Part shown: one piece after another, positions 1 to 8,520 of the stretch
How positions within the stretch are numbered: the first letter of the stretch is position 1
How the letters are laid out: every line of letters starts with the position of its first letter
Assembly (NCBI RefSeq): GCF_900100045.1
Contig: NZ_FNEA01000022.1
Location: forward strand, 1 to 64,000
Length of the DNA stretch: 64,000 bases
From: Paracoccus denitrificans
Lineage (GTDB): Bacteria; Pseudomonadota; Alphaproteobacteria; Rhodobacterales; Rhodobacteraceae
Direction: 5' to 3'
The notes under the pieces: model-generated
Databases searched by the model: none
Seen by the model: only the letters and a program-made list of their open reading frames with translations
Told to the model about the DNA's origin: nothing
Position numbers and translations under genes: made by a program

Positions 1-29
1 CCGGATCCGGCCCTTCAGGTCCCCGCCCT

Positions 30-1685
30 TCAGGTCATTGCCCGCGCCAGTTCCGCCGCCCGCGCACGCAGGGCGAACTTCTGGATCTTGCCGGTCGAGG
101 TCTTGGGCAGCGGCCCGAACACCACCCGCGACGGGCATTTGTAGCCCGCAAGCCCGGCGCGGCAATGCGCGATCAGGCCGGGCTCGGTCTCCTCGCCGCC
201 CTCGCGCAGCTCCACGAAGGCGCAGGGGGTCTCGCCCCATTTCTCGCTGGGCATGGCGACCACGGCGCAAAGCGCGACGGCGGGATGGCGGTAGAGCTGT
301 TCCTCGACCTCGATCGAGGAGATGTTCTCGCCGCCCGAGATGATGATGTCCTTGGAGCGGTCCTTGAGCTGGACATAGCCGTCGGGATGCATCACCGCCA
401 GGTCGCCGGAATGGAACCAGCCGCCGGCAAAGGCCGCCGCCGTGGCCTCGGGGTTCTTCAGATAGCCCTTCATCACCACATTGCCGCGAAACATCACCTC
501 GCCCAGCGTCCGGCCGTCGGCGGGCACGGGCTGCAGGGTTTCGGGGTCCATCACCGCCAGTTCGTCCAGCGACAGGTAGCGCACGCCCTGCCGGGCCTTG
601 CGCGCCGCCTGCCCGGAAGGCGGCAAGCCGTCCCAACCGGGATTCCATTCGTTCACCACGGCCGGGCCATAGGTCTCGGTCAGGCCGTAAAGATGGGTGA
701 CCCCGAAGCCGGCCTTCGCCATGGCCTGCAGCACCGTCTCGGGCGGCGGCGCGGCGGCGGTGTTGAACGTCACCTGCTGCGGAAAGCCGCGTTTCCGGTC
801 GGCCGCAGCGTTCAGCAGCGTGGACATAACGATGGGCGCCCCGCACAGATGCGTGACGCCGTGATCCGCGATGGCGTCGAAGATCGCCCCCGCCCGGACC
901 CAGCGCAGGCAGACCTGCGTGCCCGCCTGCACCGGCACCGTCCAGGGAAAGCACCAGCCGTTGCAGTGAAACATCGGCAGGGTCCACAGATAGACCGGAT
1001 GCCGGCCCATCCCGGCATGGATGACGTTGTTCAACGCCATCAGCGCCGCACCGCGATGGTGGTAGACGACGCCCTTGGGATTGCCGGTGGTCCCCGAGGT
1101 ATAGTTCAGCGAGATCGCGTCCCATTCGTCGCCGGGCGGGGTGGCGGCGAAATCCGGGTCGCCCTCGGCCAGCAGCTGCTCATAGTCGAGGCTGCCGATG
1201 GGTTCGCCCTTGGGATGGGGGGCATCGTCGGGATATTCGGCATCGTCGAAGTCGACGACCAGCGGCCGCACCCCGGCCAGGGCCAGCGCCTCGGCGGCCA
1301 TTGCCGAGAACTCGCGATCCACGATCAGGACGCGGCTTTCCGCGTGGTCCAGCTGGAACGCCACGGTGGCGGGATCGGAGCGGGTGTTGATCGAATGCAG
1401 CACCGCGCCCCCGGCCATCGGCACGCCGAAATGGGCGTGGATCATCGGCGGCGTGTTCGACAGCAGGACCGAGACGGTATCCCCCCGGCCGATCCCCCGG
1501 CCCAGCAGCGCCGAGGCCAGCCGGCAGCAATCGGCCCAGAGCCGGGCATAGCCGTGGCGCTGGCGGCCATGGATCACCGCCGGGTGGTCGGGATGGATCC
1601 GCGCCGTCCGCCGCAGATAGGATATGGGCGTCATCGGCTGGTGGTTGGCCGCCGCTCGTTCCAGCCCCTCGTCGTATTCGGTCAT
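30..1685 (-). CDS. AMP-dependent acyl-CoA synthetase
   Basis: Predicted to activate a carboxylic acid with ATP to an acyl-adenylate and then to the CoA thioester in the cytoplasm. The 552-residue protein has the adenylate-forming core: YTSGTTGNPKG near residues 195-205, a GWFHSGDL segment, the DRSKDIIISGGENIS hinge and a C-terminal PKTSTGKIQK with the catalytic lysine. The segment WTLPMFHCNGWCFPW resembles medium-chain and methylmercaptopropionate-type CoA ligases, but the substrate cannot be read from sequence. An upstream in-frame codon could add 12 residues; I chose the ATG at 1685 because GGGGAAAA sits just before it. The 5' neighbour on the same strand is a truncated rhodanese gene, 39 bp away. 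No regulator is visible. Confidence 0.93.
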   Translation of the reverse strand: MTEYDEGLERAAANHQPMTPISYLRRTARIHPDHPAVIHGRQRHGYARLWADCCRLASALLGRGIGRGDTVSVLLSNTPPMIHAHFGVPMAGGAVLHSINTRSDPATVAFQLDHAESRVLIVDREFSAMAAEALALAGVRPLVVDFDDAEYPDDAPHPKGEPIGSLDYEQLLAEGDPDFAATPPGDEWDAISLNYTSGTTGNPKGVVYHHRGAALMALNNVIHAGMGRHPVYLWTLPMFHCNGWCFPWTVPVQAGTQVCLRWVRAGAIFDAIADHGVTHLCGAPIVMSTLLNAAADRKRGFPQQVTFNTAAAPPPETVLQAMAKAGFGVTHLYGLTETYGPAVVNEWNPGWDGLPPSGQAARKARQGVRYLSLDELAVMDPETLQPVPADGRTLGEVMFRGNVVMKGYLKNPEATAAAFAGGWFHSGDLAVMHPDGYVQLKDRSKDIIISGGENISSIEVEEQLYRHPAVALCAVVAMPSEKWGETPCAFVELREGGEETEPGLIAHCRAGLAGYKCPSRVVFGPLPKTSTGKIQKFALRARAAELARAMT

Positions 1686-1724
1686 GCTTTTCCCCCTGAT
1701 CCGCCCGGATGCGTCGGACAATGC

Positions 1725-2060
1725 CTATCCCCTTGCCGGGCGTTCGGCCACCGGTTGGCCGGCCCTGCGCCATTCCCCGAAGCCGCCGCGCAGGGACCGC
1801 GCGTCCAGCCCCATCTCCTGCGCCACCCTCGCCGCCAGCAGCGAGCGCCAGCCCGAGGCGCAGTAGAACACATAGGTCCCGCCCTCGGCAAAGCGAGGCT
1901 TGTGATAGGGGCTGTCGGGGTCGATCCAGAACTCCAGCATCCCCCGCGGCGCGTGAAAGGCGCCGGGGATCAGCCCTTCGCGCTCAAGCTCGCGCGGGTC
2001 GCGGATATCCCCGGGCGTGTCGGCAAGGCGGGGCAGGGAAAAGTGGTCTGGGTCGTCGGG
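1725..2060 (-). pseudogene. 5'-truncated rhodanese-domain protein
   Basis: The frame encodes the C-terminal two thirds of a single-domain rhodanese (sulfurtransferase) family protein. It contains RDPRELEREG, the GAFHAPRGMLEFWIDPDSP segment, and the active-site loop YCASGWRS with its cysteine. Family members I know have about 40 more residues before RDPRE, including a VFVDLRDPRE-type strand. Here the frame instead reads an unrelated short stretch (FSLPRLADTPGD) and meets a stop codon at 2061-2063, with no good start codon or ribosome site. The only internal ATG (1940) would cut the domain in half. I infer a deletion or rearrangement removed the 5' end, so the gene is probably non-functional, although the catalytic loop is intact. 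Confidence 0.6.
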
Positions 2061-2349
2061 TCAGGTTGTCGGCAATCCTGTCCGCGACCAGGACAAAACA
2101 TCATCAGAAGGAAGAAACTTGGAAGGCCCGTGCGTAAGACGGCGCAGCGGCACCGGCTGCGCGGGCAAGCGCCGCCGTTTCACCCAATCGGCTCAGCGGG
2201 CAGATCGCGACGATGGAAAAGGCAGCGCGGTCGCCGAAGGGGGTGAGCCGCCCCCAAGGATAGCAAGTGACGGCCCGTCTGCGCCGTATCGTTCCCACCG
2301 CATTCGGATGAAGCGGCCATGGGTCCGTAGCCGGCTTGGACGGGGAGTA
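2061..2349. other. Non-coding gap, no gene recognised
   Basis: About 290 bp between the truncated rhodanese and the DUF1330 gene. Short open frames on both strands resemble nothing I know and lack ribosome sites. A G5/C5 hairpin near 2239-2255 could end the leftward transcript of the hydantoin operon, but it has no T-run. The missing rhodanese 5' end is not recognisable here. Confidence 0.4.
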
Positions 2350-2640
2350 TCACTCCACGCCCTCGACGATGACGATTTCCGCGATGCCGGCATCTGTCCT
2401 GTTCGCCCTGGCGGACTGGTAGATGTCGGACCTGTAGCAATCGCGCGCCGCCTGCATCGAGGGAAACTCGATCACCACGTTGCGCGGATGGCCTTCGCCC
2501 TCGAACTGCTCGAAGGCGCCACCCCGCGCCAGCACGCGGGCGCCGAATTTGCGAAACGCCTGCGAGGCGCCCTCTGCATAGATCGCATAGGGTTCGGGAT
2601 CGGTCACGGTGACATGGGCGATCCAATAGGCTTTCGGCAT
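2350..2640 (-). CDS. DUF1330 family protein
   Basis: A 96-residue single-domain protein of the DUF1330 (dimeric ferredoxin-like, NIPSNAP-related) type, with the characteristic MPKAYWIAHVTVTDPEPYAIYAEG opening split as MPKAYWIAHV and DPEPYAIYAEG, then NVVIEFPSMQAARDCYRSDIYQ. The biochemical role of the family is not established. Start ATG at 2640 is preceded by GGAGGGAACC, a strong ribosome site. It lies 54 bp behind the NCS1 permease gene, so it is probably the last gene of the hydantoin/dihydropyrimidine operon. DUF1330 proteins commonly sit among catabolic genes, so a small-molecule binding or accessory role is plausible but unproven. Confidence 0.85.
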   Translation of the reverse strand: MPKAYWIAHVTVTDPEPYAIYAEGASQAFRKFGARVLARGGAFEQFEGEGHPRNVVIEFPSMQAARDCYRSDIYQSARANRTDAGIAEIVIVEGVE

Positions 2641-2694
2641 GGTTCCCTCCTGCATGGGGGCGGGGCGCGGCTGTGGCGCGCCCCGCCGGTCGGT

Positions 2695-4179
2695 TCAACG
2701 GTTCAAGAGTTTCGACAGGACCAGATAGGCGATTCCCGCCACGAACAGGCCGACGAACCAGGCATAGGTATAGATCGACATGAACAGGGCCGGCGCGCTG
2801 GACGACAGGCCGATGGCCACCATGAAGCCCAGAATATTGGGCAGGATGCCCAGGATCAAGGCCCCGATCCCGGCCCAGTTGTTGCCGCCCGAGCCCTCGT
2901 AGATGCCGCCGCGGCGGAAAAGGTCGGGAACGCTCAGCCGGGTGCCGCGCAGCAGGTAGTAATCCGCCAGCATGACGCCTGCGATCGGACCCAGCAGGGC
3001 CGAGAACGCCACCAGCAGATCGACGATGTGGTTGATCAGCAGCCAGGGGAACATGGCCAGCCCGATCGCGGCGGTGATGTAGCCCCCGCGACGCAGGTTG
3101 ATCCTGCTGGGCGCGAGGTTCGAAAAGCCGTGCGCCGGAGCGACCACGTTGGCCGCGAGGTTGGTGGTCAGCGTCGCCACGATCAGCGCCACCAGCGCGA
3201 CGATGATGCCGACGCCGCCCATCCGCTCGGTCAGCTGGATCGGGTCCCAGATCGCCTCGCCATAGATGACGATCGTGGCCGAGGTCACCGCGGCCGATAT
3301 GAAGGCGAATAGCGCCATCGGCAGCGGCAGGCCGATCAACTGGCCCAGGAACTGGTCCTTTTGGCTGCGGGCATGGCGGGTGAAGTCGGGAATGTTCAGC
3401 GCCAGAGTCGCCCAATAGCCGATCATGCCGGTCAGGCTGGGCCAGAAGACGGACCAGAACTGCCCCTCTTTCGGCTGGCCGGGGGCGAACTGGCTGGGTG
3501 CGGACAGCATCGGGCCGAAGCCTCCGGCCTTGACCCAGGCCCAGGCCAGCAGCGCCAGGCCCATGGCGATGAGGAAGGGTGCCGACCAGGTCTCGAGCCA
3601 GCGGATCGATTCCGTTCCGTGCTTGATGAAATAGAGATGCAGCCCCCAGAAGGCCAGGAAGCACAGGAACTCGGTCAGGTTGATGCCCAGGATCGGCAGC
3701 GCCTCGGAGGCGAAAAGCCCGCCCGACAGCGTGTTCAGGATGACATAGATGGCCGAGCCGCCCACCCAGGTCTGGATCCCGAACCAGCCGCAGGCGACGA
3801 TGCCGCGCGCCACGGCGGGAATGCGCGCGCCCATCGGCCCGAAGGAGGAACGCAAGAGCACCGGGAACGGAATGCCGTATTTGGCCCCGGCATGGCCGAT
3901 CAGCACCATCGGGATCAGCACGATGGCATTGGCCAGAAGGATGGTGATCACCGCCTGCTTCCAGTCCATCCCCGCCCCGATCAGATACGAGGCCAGCAGG
4001 TAGGTCGGGATGCAGACGACCATCCCGACCCAAAGCGCCGAGATCGAGACCCAGGTCCAGGTCCGTTCCGCGACAGTTGTGGGCAACTGGTCCTCGTTGT
4101 AGAGGTCCGGGTCCAGGTCATCGGCCGGCAGGCCCGACCGGGACAGCATTTCATAGGCGGTTGCCTCGACTTGTGTCAT
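2695..4179 (-). CDS. NCS1 family nucleobase/hydantoin permease
   Basis: A 494-residue, about 12-helix inner-membrane symporter of the nucleobase:cation symporter-1 family, which includes cytosine, uracil and allantoin permeases and the hydantoin carrier Mhp1. The N-terminal LPTTVAERTWTWVSISALW and the internal GHAGAKYGIPFPVLLRSSFG are typical. It lies 93 bp downstream of a hydantoinase gene and shares its direction, so it likely imports the cyclic ureide or pyrimidine that the two hydrolases degrade. The start at 4179 has AGGGAGTTAAGG upstream. Substrate (uracil, thymine, hydantoin, allantoin) cannot be decided from sequence alone; context favours a hydantoin or dihydropyrimidine precursor. 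Confidence 0.9.
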   Translation of the reverse strand: MTQVEATAYEMLSRSGLPADDLDPDLYNEDQLPTTVAERTWTWVSISALWVGMVVCIPTYLLASYLIGAGMDWKQAVITILLANAIVLIPMVLIGHAGAKYGIPFPVLLRSSFGPMGARIPAVARGIVACGWFGIQTWVGGSAIYVILNTLSGGLFASEALPILGINLTEFLCFLAFWGLHLYFIKHGTESIRWLETWSAPFLIAMGLALLAWAWVKAGGFGPMLSAPSQFAPGQPKEGQFWSVFWPSLTGMIGYWATLALNIPDFTRHARSQKDQFLGQLIGLPLPMALFAFISAAVTSATIVIYGEAIWDPIQLTERMGGVGIIVALVALIVATLTTNLAANVVAPAHGFSNLAPSRINLRRGGYITAAIGLAMFPWLLINHIVDLLVAFSALLGPIAGVMLADYYLLRGTRLSVPDLFRRGGIYEGSGGNNWAGIGALILGILPNILGFMVAIGLSSSAPALFMSIYTYAWFVGLFVAGIAYLVLSKLLNR

Positions 4180-4272
4180 TCACCTTAACTCCCTGTTGAA
4201 GCGATATTCTTCTTTGTCTTGGCCCGCCCGATCCGGCTGGATGCGGCAATGGGCAGTTGCGACAGGTGGCGT

Positions 4273-5727
4273 TCAGACGCCACCCGGCATGTTGGCGGCC
4301 GAGCGGGCGACGCCGCGCGGCGCGGTTGCGGCCTTCCAGGTGGACAGGGCCTTGTTGACCGGCCCCATCGGTGGGCGGCCGACAAAGCGGCCGTGGCCGG
4401 GGGTGGCGCGGATGGCGCCGTCCTCGACGGCGACTTCGCCGCGCGCCAGGGTATAGCGGGGCAGGCCCTTGACCTCGCGCCCTTCGAAGACGTTGTATTC
4501 CACGACCGACTGCTGGCGCTCCGGCGTGATGGTCGCGGATTTCTCGGGATCCCAGACCACGATATCCGCGTCCGAGCCGGGCAGGATCGCGCCCTTTTGC
4601 GGATAGCAGTTCAGGATCTTGGCGATATTGGTCGAGGTGACGGCAACGAATTCGTTGGGCGTCAGGCGGCCGGTGTTCACCCCTTCGGTCCACAGGACCG
4701 GCATCCGGTCCTCGAGCCCGCCGGTGCCGTTCGGAATCCTGGTGAAATCGTTCAGGCCAAAGCGTTTCTGTTCGATGGTGAAGGCGCAATGGTCGGTCGC
4801 CACCACCTGCAACGAGCCCGCCTGCAGCCCTGCCCACAGGCTGTCCTGATGGCGCTTGTCGCGGAAGGGCGGAGACATGACGCGCTGTGCGGCATGGTCC
4901 CAGTTTTCATGCCGATATTCGCTGTCGTCCAGAACCAGATGCTGGATCAGCGGCTCGCCATAGACGCGCATTCCCTTCTGGCGGGCGCGGCGGATCGCTT
5001 CATGCGCCTGCTCGCAACTGGTATGCACCACATACAGCGGCACGCCGGCCATGTCGGCCAGCATGATGGCGCGGTTCGTGGCCTCGCCCTCGACCTCGGG
5101 GGGGCGGGACAGGGCGTGGCCTTCCGGGCCGGTCAGCCCCTCGGACAGCAGCTTTTCCTGCATGGCGGCAACGACGTCGCCGTTCTCGGCATGGACCAGC
5201 GCGGTCGAGCCCAGTTCGGCGCAGCGCCGGAACGAGGCAAAGAGTTCCTCGTCGTTCACCATCAGCGCGCCCTTGTAGGCGAGGAAATGCTTGAAGGTGT
5301 TGATGCCGCGCCGGGTCACGGCCTGCATCTGGTCGAACATGGTCTCGCCCCACCAGGTGACGGCCATGTGATAGGAATAATCGGCGCAGGCGCCCCTGGC
5401 CTTGGCGTCCCAGATCGCCAGCGCGTCCAGCGGCGCCTGCTGCGGATCGGGCAGGCAGAAATCGACGACCATGGTGGTGCCGCCCGCCAGGGCGGCGCGG
5501 GTGCCGCTTTCGAAGTCATCGGCCGAGAACGTGCCCATGAAGGGCATCTGCAGGTGCACATGCGGGTCGATGCCGCCCGGCATGACGTAACAGCCCGAGG
5601 CGTCCAGCACCTCGTCGCCCTTCAGGTCCGGGCCGATCTCGGCGATCACGCCGTTCTCGACGGCGATGTCCGCCTCATAGCTGCGGTCGGCGGTGACGAT
5701 GGTCCCGCCCTTGATCACGCGACGCAT
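4273..5727 (-). CDS. hydA: D-hydantoinase / dihydropyrimidinase
   Basis: A 484-residue binuclear zinc amidohydrolase that opens the ring of dihydropyrimidines or 5-substituted hydantoins to N-carbamoyl amino acids. All metal ligands are present: GGIDPHVH gives His56 and His58, NTFKHFLAYKG the carbamylated Lys146, ALVHAENG His179, VVHTSCEQAH His235 and ATDHCAF Asp312. Their spacing matches bacterial D-hydantoinases almost residue for residue. The start at 5727 is chosen over longer readings because GAAGGAGGG precedes it. The gene begins 11 bp after the carbamoyl amidohydrolase, indicating one operon. Whether it prefers dihydrouracil or a hydantoin is unknown. Confidence 0.95.
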   Translation of the reverse strand: MRRVIKGGTIVTADRSYEADIAVENGVIAEIGPDLKGDEVLDASGCYVMPGGIDPHVHLQMPFMGTFSADDFESGTRAALAGGTTMVVDFCLPDPQQAPLDALAIWDAKARGACADYSYHMAVTWWGETMFDQMQAVTRRGINTFKHFLAYKGALMVNDEELFASFRRCAELGSTALVHAENGDVVAAMQEKLLSEGLTGPEGHALSRPPEVEGEATNRAIMLADMAGVPLYVVHTSCEQAHEAIRRARQKGMRVYGEPLIQHLVLDDSEYRHENWDHAAQRVMSPPFRDKRHQDSLWAGLQAGSLQVVATDHCAFTIEQKRFGLNDFTRIPNGTGGLEDRMPVLWTEGVNTGRLTPNEFVAVTSTNIAKILNCYPQKGAILPGSDADIVVWDPEKSATITPERQQSVVEYNVFEGREVKGLPRYTLARGEVAVEDGAIRATPGHGRFVGRPPMGPVNKALSTWKAATAPRGVARSAANMPGGV

Positions 5728-5738
5728 GATTCCCTCCT

Positions 5739-6989
5739 TCATTCCACGATTTCGGCGCTTTCCAGCACCGCATGCAGCAGCACGTCGGCCCCGGCCGAGG
5801 CCCATTCGCGGCTGATCTCCTCGTCCTCGTTATGGCTGAGTCCGTCCACGCAGGGGCACATGACCATGGCGGTCGGCGCGACGCGGTTGATCCAGCAGGC
5901 GTCGTGCCCGGCGCCCGAGATGATGTCGCGATGCGAATAGCCCAGGTCGTCGGCGGCGCGGCGCAGTATGTCCACGCAGGCCGGATCGAAGGTCACGGGG
6001 TCGAAATGCCCCACCTGCTCGATCTCCAGCCCCAGCCCCAGTTCCCTGGCGATCCCTTCGGCGCCTTCGCGCAGGCGGCGTTCCATCTCGGTCTGCGTGT
6101 CGAAGCTGGGCGAGCGGAAGTCGATGGTGAACACGACCTTGCCCGGCACGATGTTGCGGCTGTTGGGATGGACGTCGCAGTGGCCGATGGCGCCGACCGC
6201 GTCGGGCTGGTGGCTCATGGCGATCTGGTGGACCAGTTCGGTGATCCGCGCCATGCCAAGGCCCGCATTCCTGCGCATCGGCATCGGGGTCGATCCGGTA
6301 TGCGCCTCTTGCCCGGTCAGCGTGACCTGCAGCCAGTTCAGGCCCTGGCCATGGGTGACGATGCCGATGTCCTTGCCCTCGGCCTCCAGGATGGGGCCTT
6401 GTTCGATATGCAGCTCGAACAGGGCGTGGATCCTGCGCTGGCCGACGGGCTCGTCGCCCTTGTAGCCGATACGGTCCAGTTCCGCGCCGAACTCGCGCCC
6501 CTCGGCATCCTTGCGCCCATAGGCCCAGTCCTGCGTGTGGATGCCGGCAAAGACGCCGCTGGACAGCATGGCGGGGGCGAAGCGCGTGCCCTCTTCGTTG
6601 GTCCAGTTCACCACGACGATGGGGCGGCGCGTGCGGATGCCCTGATCGCGGATCGAGCGGATCAGCTCCAGCCCCGCCAGCACGCCCAGTACCCCGTCAT
6701 ACTTGCCCCCGGTCGGCTGGGTATCCAGGTGGCTGCCGGTCATCACCGGGTCCAGGTCCGGCTCGGCCCCCTCGTGGCGGGCGAACATGTTGCCCATGGA
6801 ATCGACGCCCACGGTCATGCCCGCCTCTTCGCACCAGCGTCGGAACAGGTCGCGCCCCTGGCGGTCGGCATCGGTCAGCGTCTGGCGGTTGTTGCCGCCG
6901 CGCAGGCCGGGGCCGATCTGCGCCATTTCCATCAGGCTTTGCCACAGGCGGTCGCCATCGACGCGGCGATTGCTGTGCACATCTTTCAT
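5739..6989 (-). CDS. hyuC: N-carbamoyl-amino-acid / beta-ureido acid amidohydrolase
   Basis: A 416-residue M20-type zinc amidohydrolase of the hydantoinase/carbamoylase family (allantoate amidohydrolase, L-N-carbamoylase, beta-ureidopropionase). It cleaves the carbamoyl group from the ring-opened product, releasing CO2 and ammonia. Visible features are MTGSHLDTQPTGGKYDG (His87, Asp98), NEEGTRFAPA (Glu132/133), ELHIEQGP and the C-terminal GLSHNEDE. It is the promoter-proximal gene of the leftward operon and feeds from the hydantoinase product. Start ATG at 6989 follows GGGAGAC; an upstream in-frame start would add 20 residues. Context suggests beta-ureidopropionase (PydC-like) or N-carbamoyl amino acid hydrolase rather than allantoate hydrolase. 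Confidence 0.92.
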   Translation of the reverse strand: MKDVHSNRRVDGDRLWQSLMEMAQIGPGLRGGNNRQTLTDADRQGRDLFRRWCEEAGMTVGVDSMGNMFARHEGAEPDLDPVMTGSHLDTQPTGGKYDGVLGVLAGLELIRSIRDQGIRTRRPIVVVNWTNEEGTRFAPAMLSSGVFAGIHTQDWAYGRKDAEGREFGAELDRIGYKGDEPVGQRRIHALFELHIEQGPILEAEGKDIGIVTHGQGLNWLQVTLTGQEAHTGSTPMPMRRNAGLGMARITELVHQIAMSHQPDAVGAIGHCDVHPNSRNIVPGKVVFTIDFRSPSFDTQTEMERRLREGAEGIARELGLGLEIEQVGHFDPVTFDPACVDILRRAADDLGYSHRDIISGAGHDACWINRVAPTAMVMCPCVDGLSHNEDEEISREWASAGADVLLHAVLESAEIVE

Positions 6990-7377
6990 GAGGGTCGTCT
7001 CCCTTGGCTTGTCCGGCACGCGGAAGCCGCCGCTCCGATCGGCCGTCATGCAGGCGCATGGGGTCGGGCAGCCCCTTCAGGGCCGCCTGCCGCCCGTGCC
7101 GTTCAGCATGAGGCAGGTCCGCAAGACCGCAACTCCCGTTGTTTCCCCGGCAGGCTCCTCCTTCCCGCCGCGGGATGTCGAGAACTATCAGTTCATTTTA
7201 TCAACCAGTCAATAAAATTATCAAAGGACCGGCAGATCCGCGTATTTCCGCACAAATTCCGAGATATTGAAGAATTTTCAGGCCATCTGCATAGAAAAAA
7301 TTTTAGTAGTAGATAAAAAATATGTTTGACACAAAGACGGGACCGATAGCAGTCTTCCCGCTCAGGGAGAGATAACC
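6990..7377. promoter_or_regulatory. Divergent control region, hydantoin operon / F420 operon
   Basis: A 388-bp gap whose half nearer cofG (7190-7330) is strikingly AT-rich for this genome. For the rightward cof operon one weak sigma70-like candidate is TTGAAG (7267-7272), 17 bp, CATAGA (7290-7295); a TTGACA also occurs at 7325-7330. Leftward, TTGACT and TTGATA hexamers occur on the minus strand at 7200-7225. Promoter choices are guesses; that the gap drives both operons follows from gene orientation. Confidence 0.55.
7195..7218. promoter_or_regulatory. Candidate TetR/RutR-type operator
   Basis: An imperfect 24-bp palindrome: ATTTTAT (7195-7201), ten bases, ATAAAAT (7212-7218), with further matching inner bases. 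The minus strand reads TTGACTGGTTGAT inside it, which partly resembles the TTGACCA-nn-TGGTCAA site I recall for E. coli RutR. It sits between the two divergent operons, and a RutR-like regulator lies at the end of the cluster. That it is the operator is inference. Confidence 0.4.
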
Positions 7378-8520
7378 ATGAACATCGCCGTCACGGGTGC
7401 AATGCGCCCGAACCCCTTGCCGCGGGGGCTTGATGACCTGTTGTCCGAAGCCTGTCGCATCCGCGACGCGCATTGGGGCCGTGCCGTCACCTATTCGCGC
7501 AAGGTCTTCGTGCCGCTGACGAACATGTGCCGCGATACCTGCGGCTATTGCACGTTCGTCAAGCATCCCTCGTCGCCGGAGGCGCGCATCATGACGCCCG
7601 AGCAAGTGCTGGCCAGCGCCCGGCGCGGCGAGCGCGAGGGCTGCAAGGAATTGCTGTTCAGCCTGGGCGAAAAGCCCGAACTGCGCTACGAGGCCGCCCG
7701 CGACGGGCTGGCGCGGCTGGGCTATGCCCGGATGACCGACTACCTGCGCGACATGTGCGCGCTGGTGCTGGCCGAGACCTCGCTCCTGCCGCATGTGAAT
7801 GCCGGCACGCTGGCCGATGACGAGATCGAGGCGCTGCGCCCCGTCTCGGCCTCGATGGGCATGATGCTGGAGACGATCAGCCGCCGCCTGACGCGCCGGG
7901 GCATGGCCCATCACGCCTGTCCCGACAAGGTGCCCGTGCAGCGGCTGCGCACGCTGGAACGCGCCGGCCTGCGCCGCGTGCCCTTTACCACCGGCCTGCT
8001 GATCGGCATCGGCGAGACATGGGAAGAGCGTATCGCGGCGCTGCACGCCATCGAGGCCAGCCACCGCCGGCATGGCCATATCCAGGAGGTCATCATCCAG
8101 AATTTCCAGCGCAAGCCGGATATCGAGATGGCCGACCACCCCGAGCCCGAGCTCGAGGACATGCTGCGCACCATCGCCGCGGCCCGCATCATCCTGTCGC
8201 CGGAAATCAGCCTGCAGGCGCCGCCCAACCTGTCCTCGCGCCACATCGCCTATCTGGGCGCGGGGATCAACGATTGGGGCGGCATCTCGCCGGTGACCAT
8301 CGACTTCATCAACCCGCAGCACGAATGGCCCGAAATCCGGGCGCTGGCCGCATCCTGCAAGACGGCGGGCTTTGCGCTGCGCGAAAGGCTGACCGTCTAT
8401 CCGCGCTATCTGCTGGACGGCGGCGACTACCTGGACCCGGCGATGCTGTCGCGTGTCTCGGCCATGGCCGGGGCAGGGGGGCTGGCCCGCGCCCAACACC
8501 ATATCGGAGAAACGCCATGA
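7378..8520 (+). CDS. cofG: FO synthase subunit 1, radical SAM
   Basis: With CofH makes the deazaflavin FO (7,8-didemethyl-8-hydroxy-5-deazariboflavin), the chromophore of F420. The 380-residue protein carries the radical-SAM signature CRDTCGYC at residues 51-58 (C-x3-C-x2-C) after FVPLTNM, a GEKPE segment, and a C-terminal GGDYLDPAMLSRV segment. It is a separate protein rather than half of the fused FbiC seen in actinobacteria. GGGAGAGATAACC precedes the ATG. It opens a run of six genes that all overlap by four bases, so translation is probably coupled. It lies divergent from the hydantoinase operon. Confidence 0.96.
   Translation: MNIAVTGAMRPNPLPRGLDDLLSEACRIRDAHWGRAVTYSRKVFVPLTNMCRDTCGYCTFVKHPSSPEARIMTPEQVLASARRGEREGCKELLFSLGEKPELRYEAARDGLARLGYARMTDYLRDMCALVLAETSLLPHVNAGTLADDEIEALRPVSASMGMMLETISRRLTRRGMAHHACPDKVPVQRLRTLERAGLRRVPFTTGLLIGIGETWEERIAALHAIEASHRRHGHIQEVIIQNFQRKPDIEMADHPEPELEDMLRTIAAARIILSPEISLQAPPNLSSRHIAYLGAGINDWGGISPVTIDFINPQHEWPEIRALAASCKTAGFALRERLTVYPRYLLDGGDYLDPAMLSRVSAMAGAGGLARAQHHIGETP

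Noticed and set aside
165..2246. Very long rightward open frame (about 690 codons) across the acyl-CoA synthetase gene
   Set aside because: It mirrors the real gene on the other strand, is Arg/Gly/His/Gln-rich with no domain, and has no ribosome site. Many similar shadow frames across the window were dropped for the same reason.
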